A DNA stretch of 64,000 nucleotides from NCBI RefSeq assembly GCF_020740795.1, contig NC_067284.1, positions 102,911,440 through 102,975,439 of the forward strand, in the 5' to 3' direction. A program made the position numbers and the translations under genes. The stretch comes from Apus apus. Taxonomy: Eukaryota > Chordata > Aves > Apodiformes > Apodidae. Under the pieces are notes generated by a model. That model was not told where the DNA came from and made no database searches. It worked only from the letters and a program-made list of their open reading frames with translations. The stretch's first letter is position 1. Each line of letters opens with the position of its first letter. Below, one piece after another: positions 12,131-24,690 of this stretch.

Positions 12131-14937
12131 AGGCTGTTTAAAATGTCCCCTATACGATGAGTAAATGGATGGGATAATTTCAGATTCATCTGCAGATTTA
12201 ACTCGAGACTTGAGCAGACATTATGCTCATGTCCCGTGCTGCTTGTGCCACATGCAAATCTCCTTCCCTCTTTTTATTCTGACTGGATCCAGCCTCTTAG
12301 TTCATATTGGCTACTGTTCCAATATCAAGAGATCATGCTGAGTTCAAGTTATTTACATGATTCTGAATTTTCCACAACAGAGTTGGAAATGATAAATATG
12401 CAGCCTCCAGAGCAGCAGCCTGATTCTCCAGCGCATCAGCACCTCCTTGTTCAAGACTGCTGTAAACCTGGCATAGTGTTGAATGTGTCTGCAGCAGAGC
12501 TAAGTCTGAACTCACGTTGTTATGGGGCTGGTTCCCCCTCTGCTTTCTCACAGAGTGAGGAGCAGCTTGGGATCCTCTTACCCAGGGTAGTTCTCCACTT
12601 GTTATCACAGCCTAGAAAGCAATATAAACTGGAAGAAGCAAAGAGTGGTCTGTGATCAGAACCCCTGTGTTCAGGCAGATCTGATTCTGCTTTCTGCCTG
12701 GCAAGTAGCTGAACTGTAGCACATTTCTGCATCTCCATTTTCCTATGACAGAGTGAGGCTCTGAGACTTAACTCTGGATGAATATGCAGGAAACATCAGT
12801 GAAATTTCCTATGAAATTAAATGCAATAACATTCTTGACAAGATTAACAAGATTCAACATCCTCCTTCTACATATGTATCTTTGCCTCAACCCTTCATTG
12901 TTTTCACTTAATAAGCACAGTTAACAGAAGACACAAATCATGTAATTGAGGGAGAAATGGGTAATGAAGGACCACTGAAGCACTAATCCAACCAATCTTG
13001 CCTTTGGCTCTTGAATTTGTGTAGATCCCAGCTGTAAATATTAAGTTCCAAATTTATCCAATTATTTCAGTGGTTTTCCTTCGGCCTACAAGGTGCCACA
13101 TCTCTTCATTGTATTTGCAACCATTTGAAACAAAATCATTGAAAAGATATTAATGCTTCATTGATTTAAACTGAAACAGACCCTAATTGTTGGCATTCGG
13201 GGCAGATTATAGAAATAAGCTCACATCCCTAGCTAGTGTTAATCTATCAAAATCAACAAAATTACAATGAGGATCCTTGCTTATGTAGCCTGGTTATAAT
13301 GCTCTTGCTTTTTAGTAGTATTAGGGGAAAAAAAAATGCCCAAGCTTGAACACAGATGTTCCAACATGTAGACAAGCAGAGATAGCAACATCTAGTCTTT
13401 ATTCCCTTCATTGTGACACATTTCAGTGCATGTGGTACAGATCTGATTGGAAATGAGGACTACACCAACAGTAGCTCCCTCCCTTGTGCAGCTGCTGCAC
13501 AGGCTGAGGCTGTCCTGGTTACACCTGCACTGTCCTACCCTTCGGATCTCTCCTAAGCATGGCCCTTTGCCAAGCAGCCTTTGAAGTGCTCCTAGAAAGA
13601 CCTTGTCCTTAAATCTTGTCCTGATATCAAGTCAGTTTTGCCCCATGTCCTGTATTCTCACCACCCTTTATAGGTGGCAGATTTGCCTTGGTGTGACTTA
13701 GATACTTCCCCAGCTTGGGCCTTTTGCTGGAGCCGCAACAATCCTTCAGGGCCTGTCTTAGCTAACTTGGCAGAGTGACTAAATGAATGCTTAACCTGTT
13801 GGCCTTTGAAGCCTGAATGTCACCACAGACCGTACTGAGTCCTTGCAAGCCGAAACGGAGCCTTTCCAGATGCTTCCCACATCCCCTCCAGCACTACTCG
13901 CCCAAGACACACATATAAGCTGGTATCTGGGTCTCACCTGCTTTAGGGAATTGAAGAGAAAAGGCCTTGTACAATCCAGAAGCCAGTAGCATGGTTTCTG
14001 GTCACCGAGAAACCTGCCAAAGCCAGCAAGGAGGCAGGGAGCTCCAGCCAGGCCAGACTGCACTGGAATTCATGGCCTACAGAAAAGCCAGGTCTAGTCT
14101 TCAAGAAGAAGGGTCCACAAGCCAAAAGTGACAACATAAGATTTTTGTCCAGCTGCAATCCTCCATATAATACCTGTGCTGATATGCCAGTGGCACTTGT
14201 ATAGAGATATATCCAGTTCTGCAAGTATTACGAGTTTGGCATCCCAGCCTGGACTGACCATTGCCTGTCCAGGCACACAGGATGATCAGGAGAGAGAACT
14301 GGCAAACAACTGCCACTCACCTGAGCAAACAGTGCAGGTTGAGGTATGTTTCCAGCTCCTGGCAGTTTTCAGCTGCCATTTCACATGCAGGAGCCAGTTT
14401 CCATCAGGGCACTGTACAGCGTGTGTTTCACACTGCAGAGGACTGCTCAGGTCCCTCTACCACCCCTCTGTGTGGACTGAGACAGTGGAGACCACTGAGA
14501 CCTGTTCAAAATTACCTTGGAACAGAGGAGTCTCCCCTGCAAGTTGGAGGAAAAGGAAATGGGAACGGGCCAGCAGCCATGGCATGTGCAGCAGCAGCTG
14601 AGGGACACCACAGCACCACACATGTTGACAGACTGGCTAGTGTCTGGAGCACAAGAAAGGCCAAGGACTTGATCAGTCATGCCCTGGAATGACCCCTGGA
14701 ACACTGCATGGCCATGACTTCTGCCCATCAAGCAGTCCACATATGGCCAACCTTTTCTGGAGGACCATGGACCTCAGTGGTAAGGACAGAGACCACTCCC
14801 TGCCTGCTACCCTCAGAGCCCAGAGACTATCTTGGATCCATTACATCTCCCAGCACTGAGAGACAGAATGGCACCAGCTGCCTGCTTTGGGACACTCCAA
14901 TTGGCTCCCATTGGCCAGGGCTGTGAGGCAATTGCTT
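12130..14937. other. Intergenic, nothing recognised
   Basis: GC content rises after 13.4 kb. Overlapping open frames of up to about 140 codons on both strands at 14.1-14.7 kb do not resemble known proteins and compete with each other. No mobile element recognised. Confidence 0.5.
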
Positions 14938-15056
14938 AGAATCACAGAACGGTTTGTGTTGGAAGGGACCTTGAAGATCATCTAGATCCAACCCCCCTGC
15001 ATGGGCAGGGACACCTCCCACTAGACCAGGTTGCTCCAAGCCCCATCCAACCTGGT
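14938..15056 (-). mobile_element. CR1 LINE 3' end
   Basis: Read on the minus strand this is the standard avian CR1 3' tail: GGTTGGATGGGGCTTGGAGC, then a 'caacctggtctagtggga' segment, a 'ccctgcccatgc' segment, and the terminal 'gattct' side at 14938. A 5'-truncated copy of about 120 bp, well preserved. Confidence 0.9.
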
Positions 15057-15085
15057 TGCTAGGCAGCCCTGGGTTGCTAGGCAAC
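15055..15085. promoter_or_regulatory. Tandem RFX X-box-like palindromes
   Basis: GTTGCTAGGCAGC (15055-15067) is followed 18 bp on by GTTGCTAGGCAAC (15073-15085). The second is a perfect palindrome close to the RFX X-box (GTTGCC-AT-GGCAAC). The unit looks locally duplicated and directly abuts the CR1 fragment. Function is inferred from motif only. Confidence 0.4.
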
Positions 15086-15980
15086 AGCAGGCTTGTTGCT
15101 GGGAGCAGGGGGAGGCCTGTGGTCCCCCCGGGCAGGAGGGGCTGTCCCATGGCTTGGCCAGGTGAGATGGCAGCCCAAGGGCGAGAGGGTAAATGGTTCT
15201 TCCTCTGCTCCCCAGAGGCAGCCCTCAGGGTTGACCACATGAGCCACTCACAACACGGACCATGAGGACTGAGCAGCCCCAAATTTCCAGTGCAGACTGA
15301 GCCAGGGAGGTGCCAGGCCCCCCACAGCTTTCACTGTCATCCAGAAGGCTGGGCCTGTGGGCACCTCGAGTGCTGTGGAGCCAGGACACAGAGCACTGAG
15401 CCTGCTGCAGCCCCACAGCACCTGCTGTTTGGTGAGGGCAGCTGGCAGGAGGGCAGTGGATGTGAGGCTTTCAGAAAACAAAATCCTCTTGCTTCATCTG
15501 TAAAATGCACAGGGACCTGTGGGAGTGAGCACCACAGGCACCTGTGGGCCACAGGGCCACTTAATACAAATGAAGCCAACCTCCCTGTAGATAAATTGTT
15601 TCCTGTCTCTTCCTCATCTGAGAAGCCTAGAGTAAAGAAGTGAGAGTGCCTGTCTAACCGTCGGGATCTCCTGGCCCTGGGGATTTTCTCTGCCCCAAAC
15701 TGGGCTCTTCCAGGCCCACTCCCACACCAGCCCACAGGACAGCATGCTGGCCGTGCCACAGGCAGGGCAGCACTGCTGGAACGGGAGCAGACTGCAGCTG
15801 TGGTATCAGCGGTCCCTCCTGACTGCCAGGACTAGTAACATGTCTTCACGTGGGCAGTGTTTCTGTGGCAAGCAGTAGGGTCAAGTCCACACAGCTCCAC
15901 AGGGACCAGGCTTAGCTAGCATTTTATTCTCGTTCCATTTTATCCTACATGTTCTCTGGTGCACACAGCAAAACCCTTCC
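15086..15980. other. Moderately GC-rich intergenic DNA
   Basis: Open frames of 117-151 codons occur on both strands but overlap, lack family resemblance and partly run into the CR1 copy. No gene supported. Confidence 0.5.
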
Positions 15981-15984
15981 CTGA

Positions 15985-16650
15985 GCTGTTATCTTGTTAA
16001 TTAAGCTGGTTTAGTGCTTTGCACGGTTTGGCTTTAGCATGTTTCCAAGAGACAATCTTATTGCTTTATCTATGCAAAGTTAAGTAACTATCCTCATTTT
16101 TCTGTCCCTGTGACTTTCAGGGGGTTCATGTGCAAAAAAAGAAATGGACTCCCAGTCCCCAAGCTGATTCTGGGATGCTTTATACTATCTCTAAACAGCA
16201 GGTTAATTTCAGCTGACACTTATTTATGAAAGCACAAAGTCTGGTGAGGTAATAAAAAAGTCAACTCCCAGAGAATATATAGCCTTAGATTTTCTTACCT
16301 AACATGGTTTTATCTAGAGATTTATTAAGCAAAATAAAGATCTGGCTGGCAAATAACATTATCAATTGCTCCATATTTTAAAATCTTTTGAAAGCACATA
16401 CAAGAAACAGATTAATTTCCTTGTACACTATCTACTGTGGGGTATAAACACGCTTTATTCAGTGACTAGCCAGGAAAATGTAAATTAGCTGTCTGACATT
16501 TGGGAAATTTGCGTGGCTGAATTATATGACTTGTATATTTGGAAAACCTATAGGGTTTTTTAGTAGCTGTGTTGATGTTAATGTTAAGTATCAGCCTGGT
16601 CAAATGCTGAGATTTCAGTGTTGAATCAAGTATGTATAAACTTTGCCTGT
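15985..16650. promoter_or_regulatory. Candidate conserved non-coding block
   Basis: Sharp switch from GC-rich to AT-rich DNA without repeats, with TTGTTAATTAAGC (15993-16005), CAGATTAATTTCC (16408-16420) and GTAAATTAGC (16480). Long stop-dense AT-rich stretches of this kind near OLIG genes are often enhancers. Texture-based inference. Confidence 0.25.
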
Positions 16651-16659
16651 CTCTACCCT

Positions 16660-18212
16660 TTTACCTAGGCACAGTTAGAGGATTTGGTTTCTGAAATCAG
16701 TTTTCAGAGAGGCTGAGGAGATGGTGTGACTGGTCACTTGCAAGCTGACTTCTTCTCTGCTGCCTTGTTAGCTTTTGGCAAAGACATCTGCTTACTTGGT
16801 CTGATTCTCACTTCTGCTCAGAGTAAAAGGGTCCCTCATAAGGCAGAGCCAATGCCCTTGACCCGGGCCACGATCCCAGCTCCCCTCCCTATCTTTGTGG
16901 CCAGGGAAGGACAGACCGGTAGCCCACCGTTCCCTAAACAAATCTGCCATTCAGCAGAGCGAGGTTGGGAAATAATGAAGTCAGCACATTATGACTAGCC
17001 TGCTGAGCTCACACCGCTGAAAGCGGCCGGTGGGTGAATTTCCCAGCGTTTGGAAACTTTGTCTCAGTTCTGCGGGTTTGCTCAAGTGTGCGATGGCTGT
17101 TTGCAAGGGAGCTTTCCTGCTGGGTGGGTTGGTTCTCCTCCTCGCAGCCCAGGGAAGGTGAGAGCTCTCCTTCATCTCTTCCCTGCCCCCACTGCCGCCC
17201 CTGGCTCACCCCACAAACACAATGCTCCTCCAGCGGGTGCCCTCCGCTAGGGAGCTTTTCCCTCTCCCAACTCCCACACTGGGACATTTTTCCACATTTC
17301 CAGGATTACGGCCACTTTCACTTAGATCTATGTGTGTTGCCTCCACATACAAAGAAGCACTTGGGGACGGGATTAGTAGGATTAGAAGAGATTCACATAT
17401 GTCCAGTTCAAGCAATTGGTATTCAAAGCTTTACACTTCCAAATGCCACCAAGAGAGAAAAGGAGCTGGGAGTTCGCTTTGCATTTCAGCACCTTCCTGC
17501 GGGGGACAGGGATCTTTGTCCGGGGGCGGGGGGGACACTCACAAATCTGACACCCCCCCCCCCCCCCCTTAATCCCGCACCCCTCAGCAACCACCTCTTT
17601 CCCTTCCTTTTCCCTTCACCACCAGTGGGGCTCTGCTAGAGCCCCAACAAGAAGACAGTGGCTTTCCTGCTTTTCTTTTTAGAGCAACCCCTCTGTGAAC
17701 TTGTGGCAATCCCTGCTGGAGATTTGGTAGGCAAATCAAGGTCCTTTCCAGTGCAGTTTGTTGCAACGTTTCTTGTCTGTTGGAAGACAAGGAAGCATCA
17801 CTGGAGTTGAAACATGATGGCACAAAATTCTTCGAAGAATGCTATTGCTTATATTGAGTTAAATCCTACAAATGTAAGTGAACTGTTTCTATGGGCAAGG
17901 CAAGGCCTTAAGATTAAATAAGTGTGTTAGGCACTTCTGATAAAGCAGTAGAAAAACCTGCTTTTTCTCCTTCCGTTTTTATAGACTGCCTCCCTCGTTG
18001 CCTTTAGGGCAATGACAGTGGTGATTTCCTGGTATTAGACACACCAGCAAAGGCACAGTCTATGTTACATAGTCTGCATTTTGTCAATCAGTCCAAATGT
18101 GAACAAATCACATTGTTCAAAAATGAAGAGGAGGACTTTAATATTAGTCAGTGTAACAAAACTCTCTGTAGTATAGTGAGAAATTTTTGGAACAGAGCAG
18201 GTGGAGCTTCTT
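16660..18212. other. Intergenic with C16 run
   Basis: A G-rich run at 17520-17533 is followed by 16 consecutive C (17553-17568). The 201-codon frame spanning this (17034-17639) is Ser/Pro/Leu-rich, overlaps rival frames and looks like an artefact. Nothing else recognised. Confidence 0.5.
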
Positions 18213-18233
18213 TTTTTTTTTTTTTTTTTTTTT
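18213..18233 (+). repeat. T21 homopolymer
   Basis: Twenty-one T followed by AATACATTCATCCATTAATT-type AT-rich DNA. No retroposon body recognised beside it. Confidence 0.9.
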
Positions 18234-21200
18234 AATACATTCATCCATTAATTAATTCATTCATTCTTTTGTTCAGTCTTTCTGCTCACTTTCTAGCCAC
18301 TGGGATAAAGGCTCTTGTGGGTTACTACATTGTTTGCTGTGACATATAAAAGACAGGAACATATACAACCAGATAAAGAAAAAATCCACATCAACACAAC
18401 TTTTCATACCCCGCAGAGTATCTTTTAAGTGATTTTTTTAAATTTTGCAATAAGTGTATACTTTCCTACCATTTTCAGCCCAGAAATTAAATATCATTGT
18501 ATATTAAATAGGCTGAAGGAAACTCAAAATTTGCCAAAACATCAAAGATAATCTTCTAATTATTTCCATTTACGTTCATCTTAAAAAGGTGGGTGCAACC
18601 ATTAGCTAAACTCAATATGTTAAATGTTAATCAACTAATAACAGAATAAGCCGGTATAAAGTCCAGTAGGTCTTTATTATCGTGAATAAAATGGGCTGAG
18701 ATTGAGCTAGTATTTTGTTAACTTGCCTTTTTTGCAACTCCAAATCTTACTTCAATAAAAATACATGGGAACGAGTGCCATGAATATCCAGGTTGAAGGA
18801 ACTAAGTGTATGAATTCCAGTGATTTTGATAAGTCACAAAGTTTTGCATGTTACAAGTGACTCATAGGATTTCAGGTAATTGGAAACCCTTAAAATAATG
18901 AAAAGCAGGGAAGCTATCAGATCTATATATGTTCCCCAGATCTTCAGGCAGCTCTGAATAGTTCACACACACTCGTGTTGAAAGAATGAGCCTCTAATTT
19001 AGGAAAGAGGTACCAAAATCTGCAAAATCTAGAATTGCAACACATTGATTACCCATTTTGGGTGTCTGCCAGCTGGGGAGAAGAGGTTTACTTAGTAACA
19101 AAGATGATACAAAGAACAGAAGACAACCCAAAACATATACACCTATGAACTTATGTTTAAATATAATTTGATTTTCATATATAGCAAGAATAATTACTTC
19201 CCACTGTGCCTGTGAACATTAGTCATCCAAAACACATATTTACTTTTACCCTTTACTTTTAACATTCTGCTTATTGCTGCCCAGTCTTTCCCGTTTATCT
19301 TACCTATTTGCACAGAACTCTCCTCAGTGGAGGTGTTACACATCTGAAGAAATCTGTCTTTTTTGTGTCTGTTGGTCTCACTGAACTACGGGTAATAATC
19401 ATTATCAAGAGTTAATGATGAGAGGGTAAGATAAAATAGGCATTGGCCTTTGTGCAAAATGGTGTTCTGACAGTAAAGAGGCAAAGGATTTTCCTTGTTT
19501 TGTGTGTGTCATCCCACTCTAGAATGATATTATTTTGTGAATGGAAGAACCTTAGGGCTCTCACCTTCCGTCATTATACATAATATCTGAAAGAAAAAAG
19601 GAGGTAGGATAGGAGCAGTGCTGACTGCTTGTTTTGTTGTGTACAAACTGGTTGAAAAGGGGCTGTAGCTCACAAAATCCTGCTCCATACTATGCCCCCA
19701 GCCAGCAGCATTTCCAAAGGCCAGACAGAGGACTCAGGACACTAACCTCTCTGAGGAATCCTTCATGTCCTGTGTATTTCATCTCCAAGTTAAATTGGCT
19801 GCCAGTATCTCAAGGCACTGAATTCCATGTGAAGGCAGATGTTTACCAGGGACCCAGCTAAGCACACCTGCAAGGAAGTGTACTCCTGATGAAGAAAAAG
19901 AGATAATCACTTCAGGCTAGATGTGGATACACAAAACTGCTGCGCTCACCTTTGGTTCAGATGCAAAGGAATAGCAGGCCAAACAGTTACAGAAGCAGTA
20001 TTAGCAAACTGGAGAAGAGAGCTTGCTTTTCACTCCCAGCTCCTTCCCTGGAAGGAGCCTTGCTCAGCAGCAGTGGCTGGAAAGGGATTGTGAGTTCCCT
20101 TAGCTGACTGTGGCATGAGCTCTCCTAAAGTATTATTACTAACATTTTGCTAATCAATTTCCTGCTCGGGAAACAAATATGAAAGGACCTGCACCCAGTT
20201 AAAGCATTTTTGTTTAAAAACTTAACCATCTCGTTGAAGTAATTAAGCCCTTCCTTACAGTATTCACTGGTTCTTTATTGCAAGGAACTGCACTGGTGAT
20301 TTGAGTTTTAGGGGCCTGACCTCTGAGTCTATTGAAACCAAGACACATCAGTCAGCTTCAGCAAGGTTTGGTTCTGGCCCTGACAGGCCTCATAATAAGC
20401 AAACAAACACCACAGTTCATCAGCGTTTCAATAGTTAATTATTAACCTTTGCCATAAGCTGTTGAGAAAAGATGGTGTCAGTGGACCTAGTGTTGTCTCC
20501 TTTCTCTCTTTTAAAGAGACAGAGGTGGGACTTTTATGATCCTCATTACTATTGTGTCTGAGCACTTCTAAGCCTGCTCCAAGCTGCCAAGAATCATGGG
20601 CTCCCCAGTGTTACATCCCTAGGTTTGTAGGATTTCTGGTCAAAGGACCCAACCCGACCCTGCATGTCACTGCGCGCCGAAGAACTGCAGGACCAAGGAA
20701 GGGCGCTGAAGGGCGCTGCAGCCGCCGGTGTCCCACGGCACCGCAGCCCTGTGCCTGGGCTTTGCCACTCGCCTTGCACAGTTCCCCTGCAGTTACACTT
20801 GTCTGCGATGGACTCTTGTCCCCCTCTGCGATACATGAACATTTCTGAAGACTGGGGTTTGTTGTTGTTTTTTTTTTCCTGCAAGTGTGTGTGGGGGGCA
20901 ATGGACATTGGGCTACCCTCTGCCAACAGCACCCTTTCCTGTGTGCCTGCTTTCTGATCATCTGTCTTCTCTTTTGCACTTGTGCTTGACATTCTTTTCC
21001 TCCAGTGTATTTTATTTTCCATTTGTGGAACCACTTTTGCATTAACGGCGCATTTGCCACTGAGCACGGACTGCCTCATTTCAGCTGCGACTTCAAACAA
21101 GATGAGAACAGAGTGATTCAAATTGTAAGGGTGGGAAAATGTGGTTTAAATGATGAAAAAAACACCCTTATATAGTCAAGTCTCCCTGAACATTTGAAGT

Positions 21201-22559
21201 TTCAACAGCTTAGCTAAAATCAGTATAGCAAGAGACTCTAAAGTGATTTATAAAAACAGTCTTACCCTTTAGCCAGGCCAGATTTTACCATCATTTCTGG
21301 CTTTCATTAGCATCTCATTGCACATGACGTCCCATTGATCCCAATGGAACAAGCCCACACAATGGAGTTCTATTCAGGGGTGGTGAAGGCAGCCCATACG
21401 CCCATCCCCAAACACTGAGACGTGGAAAAGGTTTGTGAATAGACTGCAGATAATTTCTGTTGTGTCTTCTAGAATTTGTACTAGCCCATTAACAACCCAT
21501 AAATACACACTTGAGACATAAGTTGTTTAAAATTGAGACACAAGGATTTTTTTTTTCTTTCTCCTTAGTGGCTCTTCCATGCTTTCAATTGTCTAGTGGA
21601 AGAATTATTTAATAATTTCTATGGCTTTATTTGTTTTCACTGTAACTATGAAAAATAAATTGTATTAAACTTCTTTGTGTCTGAGAGGGCTAAATATTTC
21701 AATCTTTAGTTGTTATAATACTAACGTTTTCCCTCTATCCTAAGTTAACTTCAGACATTCGAGAAGCTGACTAAACAGCAGCACAGCTGGGGCTTCTGAT
21801 GGGGAGAATTTGGGGAGGAGTAGAGGGAGCTCTAGTGTGCTCTCTATCTCCTGTGTTGTTCATAGCTGATGTTTAAATAGCCTACCTGACTTGGAGACTG
21901 ACTCAGTAACTATTGACTATGTACTAAAGCAGTGAGGGAGAGGACTCTTAGAAATCAGTGGGTGAGTTTCGGTACCGATTGTAGGAGATCAAGAATGTAA
22001 TCACAGTAATGAAAGTGCAAACAACTGCAAGTGATGTGAAAGGCCAGAAAGAAAGATAAAGAAAACTTGCTTTTTTGAGACTGTTAACATTTTAGCTGCA
22101 AATATAGGCTCGGAATATAAAGGCAAAAGAGAAAAAAAATAAAAAAATAAAAAAAATTAGAAGCCCTTGAGTAGCTTTATTTTCCTTCAACAGCTACAAT
22201 CCGGTTGTGACTTCCAAGTATGTGATAAGTTTGTTTGCCAGGAATGCCAGGTTTAGCCCAGCCTGCATGTGTGAAGTGTGCACCACTGTCTGAGCCATAT
22301 GTATGGGAAATACGCATCACAGTCTCAGCTGTAGTGCATATTTCGGAGGTAGTGCAAGTTTAATCAAGCACCTAAAAATAAACAATTTAATAGATGCGTA
22401 TTCAACGATACTGACATGTTTTTTTCTTCTTAAATTCCAAACAGAGCAAAATATCTCACAATTTACTAATATCATGGCATGATTGATAGTTTTAGAAACA
22501 TTCAAACTGATTTTCTGTAACCTTTCCTCTAAATAAAATGCAGGTTTCAAGTGAATTCA
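18234..22559. other. Intergenic, no gene recognised
   Basis: Mostly AT-rich. A local GC-rich patch at 20640-20800 produces overlapping frames of up to 175 codons on both strands with no recognisable domain. An A-rich run lies at 22131-22158. No mobile element recognised. Confidence 0.5.
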
Positions 22560-24200
22560 CTGCAGGGGAAAAATAAAATAAAATATGCAAACTGTTGATT
22601 AAGTGGCTTTTTATTGTTTATGGAAACTAATTTCAGGCTTTTGGTAGCAAATGTCATATACCAGAGGATTAACAATTTGCACATCTCTAATCAAATAGTC
22701 TTCGACATTTTTAATTTTATTACTAAGTTTTTATGCCGTATTTTTTCCAGAAGTTTTGCAAATCAGTATTTAAATACAGAAAATTAAAAAAAAAAAACCC
22801 AAAACACCCTTAATTAGCTGCACTGGAATGCCTATCAGTTTTTTTCTTTAAGGTTTTATTCTCCCCAGAAGCAGTGCCTGGTATGGACCCGATCCTGCCA
22901 TCATCCACAGGGTACTTAAAGGTCTGAGTAAGGGCTCCAGCTTCACACTTCATAAACAGGGAGAATTTTTTTCTGAATCCTGGTTGTCAACGAATTTAAA
23001 ACTACATAAATGGAAAATTAATGTCCAGTGTCCAGACAGAGGAACAGTATTTCCCCGATTCCTCGACTAGAGAATTCGACCAAAGCTGCCCAGGATATCC
23101 TTCTCACCCCCCTCCAATCGGAAGGGAACTCGACGTTGCACTCGTATTGCCCTGCTGCTGGAAAGTAAATTCGTGATGAACACATGAATTAAAATAGACT
23201 TTTGATTTATTCATTTCGGTGATGCCAAAGTGTTAGATGACGAGACACTATCAATCTGAATTATATCCTCAGTCTAAATGTAACCCAGTAGTATATTTTG
23301 AGAGAAACCAGCATGTGGTTAGGGAATCTCGGCTGTCCTCTCTAAATTGAACGAACGCCGTTTGGAAACAACCGAATTTCGGCTGTAGCACCCAGCGCGG
23401 TGCAGAACTACCGGTTCACAGCAGCGCTCGTCTCACAGGCAGCTGGCAGAGCTCTCTTGTAACGCAGTGGTTTGTGCTTCTTCAATAGGATCAACAGCTA
23501 CCTTACTGTAATGATAACGTTTATAACTATTTTTATACTGAAATCACGGTTGTCAAATGTCCAAATGGAATTAAAAGCAAGCAGAGACAGCAAAAAATGA
23601 TCGCCATAAATCATAAAAGCTAATAGCCTTCTAATAAAACAACAAGAAAAATACATAATACTGATTTAACCAGCCTTCCTATAATGAACCTGACTCTGTG
23701 TTGCCGGACAGGTCAATAAAGTCAAGGGAAGTCCAAGATTTAATATTCTCTCATAGCAACGCTATGCATGAGAAAAGTACATCCAATTTCTATGCCAAAC
23801 TCCAGGAGATTTCAAAATCGGGCGTTGCCTGAAAGTGCATCCACTAATTAAAATTCGATACGTGAAAACGCACTATCTCCAGTCCGAGACGTCTGTAAAA
23901 ATCAAATCTGCCCCGTGAGCCGCGCGGCGCTGCCGGGACACTTTAGGTTACGAGTGGGTGGCGGTTCCCGTGGCCCCGTCGGATGCTGTCGCGGGCGCGG
24001 TGCGGGATGCTCTGGCACCTCATACTCTGCCTGCTCCCGAGTAGTTTGCCTTTCCAGAGAAAACACATCCCCCCTCTTTCACTAAATGTCTCTGCCTTTC
24101 TGAAAAAAAGGATTTTAAAGGCCGGGGACTGCACGTTAATTTGATTTAGCTACCACTCAGCTACCATCTTCGCCCTCCTCCTACGCCCCGAGTAGGCAAA
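22560..24200. other. AT-rich upstream flank with many CpGs
   Basis: No gene seen. The first part (22.6-22.85 kb) is AT-rich with several ATTA/TAAT words. From about 23.04 kb the DNA is still fairly AT-rich, yet CpG is common: I count about 21 between 23041 and 23460, while similarly AT-rich parts of the window have almost none. This suggests low germline methylation extending upstream of the island. Confidence 0.55.
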
Positions 24201-24540
24201 CACTTGATTTTCTGACTCCCGGGGGTTAATTTCGTTGTTCGGGAGAGTTGTGCTGTTGACGGAACCGGAATAGTGGAATGCCGAGAGCTTCTCCGCAGCT
24301 CTCTCCGAAATGCCCCTGGCCGGTGGGAGTGTCGGGCACTTGCCCGGGTGAGGAGCGGCGGGAGCAGCCAGCCCGCCGGGGCAACGCAGCCCCAGCCCCG
24401 CAGCCCCCGCTCACCGCAGGGACGGGACCAGAAGGCTCCGCCGCTGTCGGCGGCTCAGCCAGCAAGTGCCCGAGCTGCTGTTCTCCCACTGCCTGCGCCC
24501 GGGGGTGACACCTTCCATGCACCGCTCCGCTAAGCTGCCA

Positions 24541-24690
24541 CCTTTCCTCTTCCCGTTCTTTCTCAGTCCTTCTTTCCTTCTATTTTTCTTTTTTTTCTCC
24601 CCTTTTTCTTGTTTTCTTTTTTTTTCTTTGCTTAATTATTTATTTTTCCTCTCTTTTTTCTCCTTTCTCTCTCCCTCCCTCTCTCTCTCT
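24541..24690 (+). repeat. Pyrimidine-rich low-complexity tract
   Basis: About 150 bp of almost only C and T, ending in CT dinucleotides (24667-24690), broken by a short TTTGCTTAATTATTTAT stretch (24627-24643). It lies inside the upstream edge of the CpG-rich domain. The frame across it (Phe/Ser/Leu-rich) is a composition artefact. Confidence 0.8.

Noticed and set aside
12725..12775. Possible MIR fragment (ccattttcctatgacagag type)
   Set aside because: Too short and the flanks do not continue the match.
14176..15282. Several 90-151 codon frames on both strands
   Set aside because: Mutually overlapping, no family match, partly CR1-derived.
17034..17639. 201-codon + frame
   Set aside because: No domain, competing frames, ends across C16.
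20594..21121. 175-codon minus frame
   Set aside because: No recognisable domain; overlaps rival frames in a small GC-rich patch.
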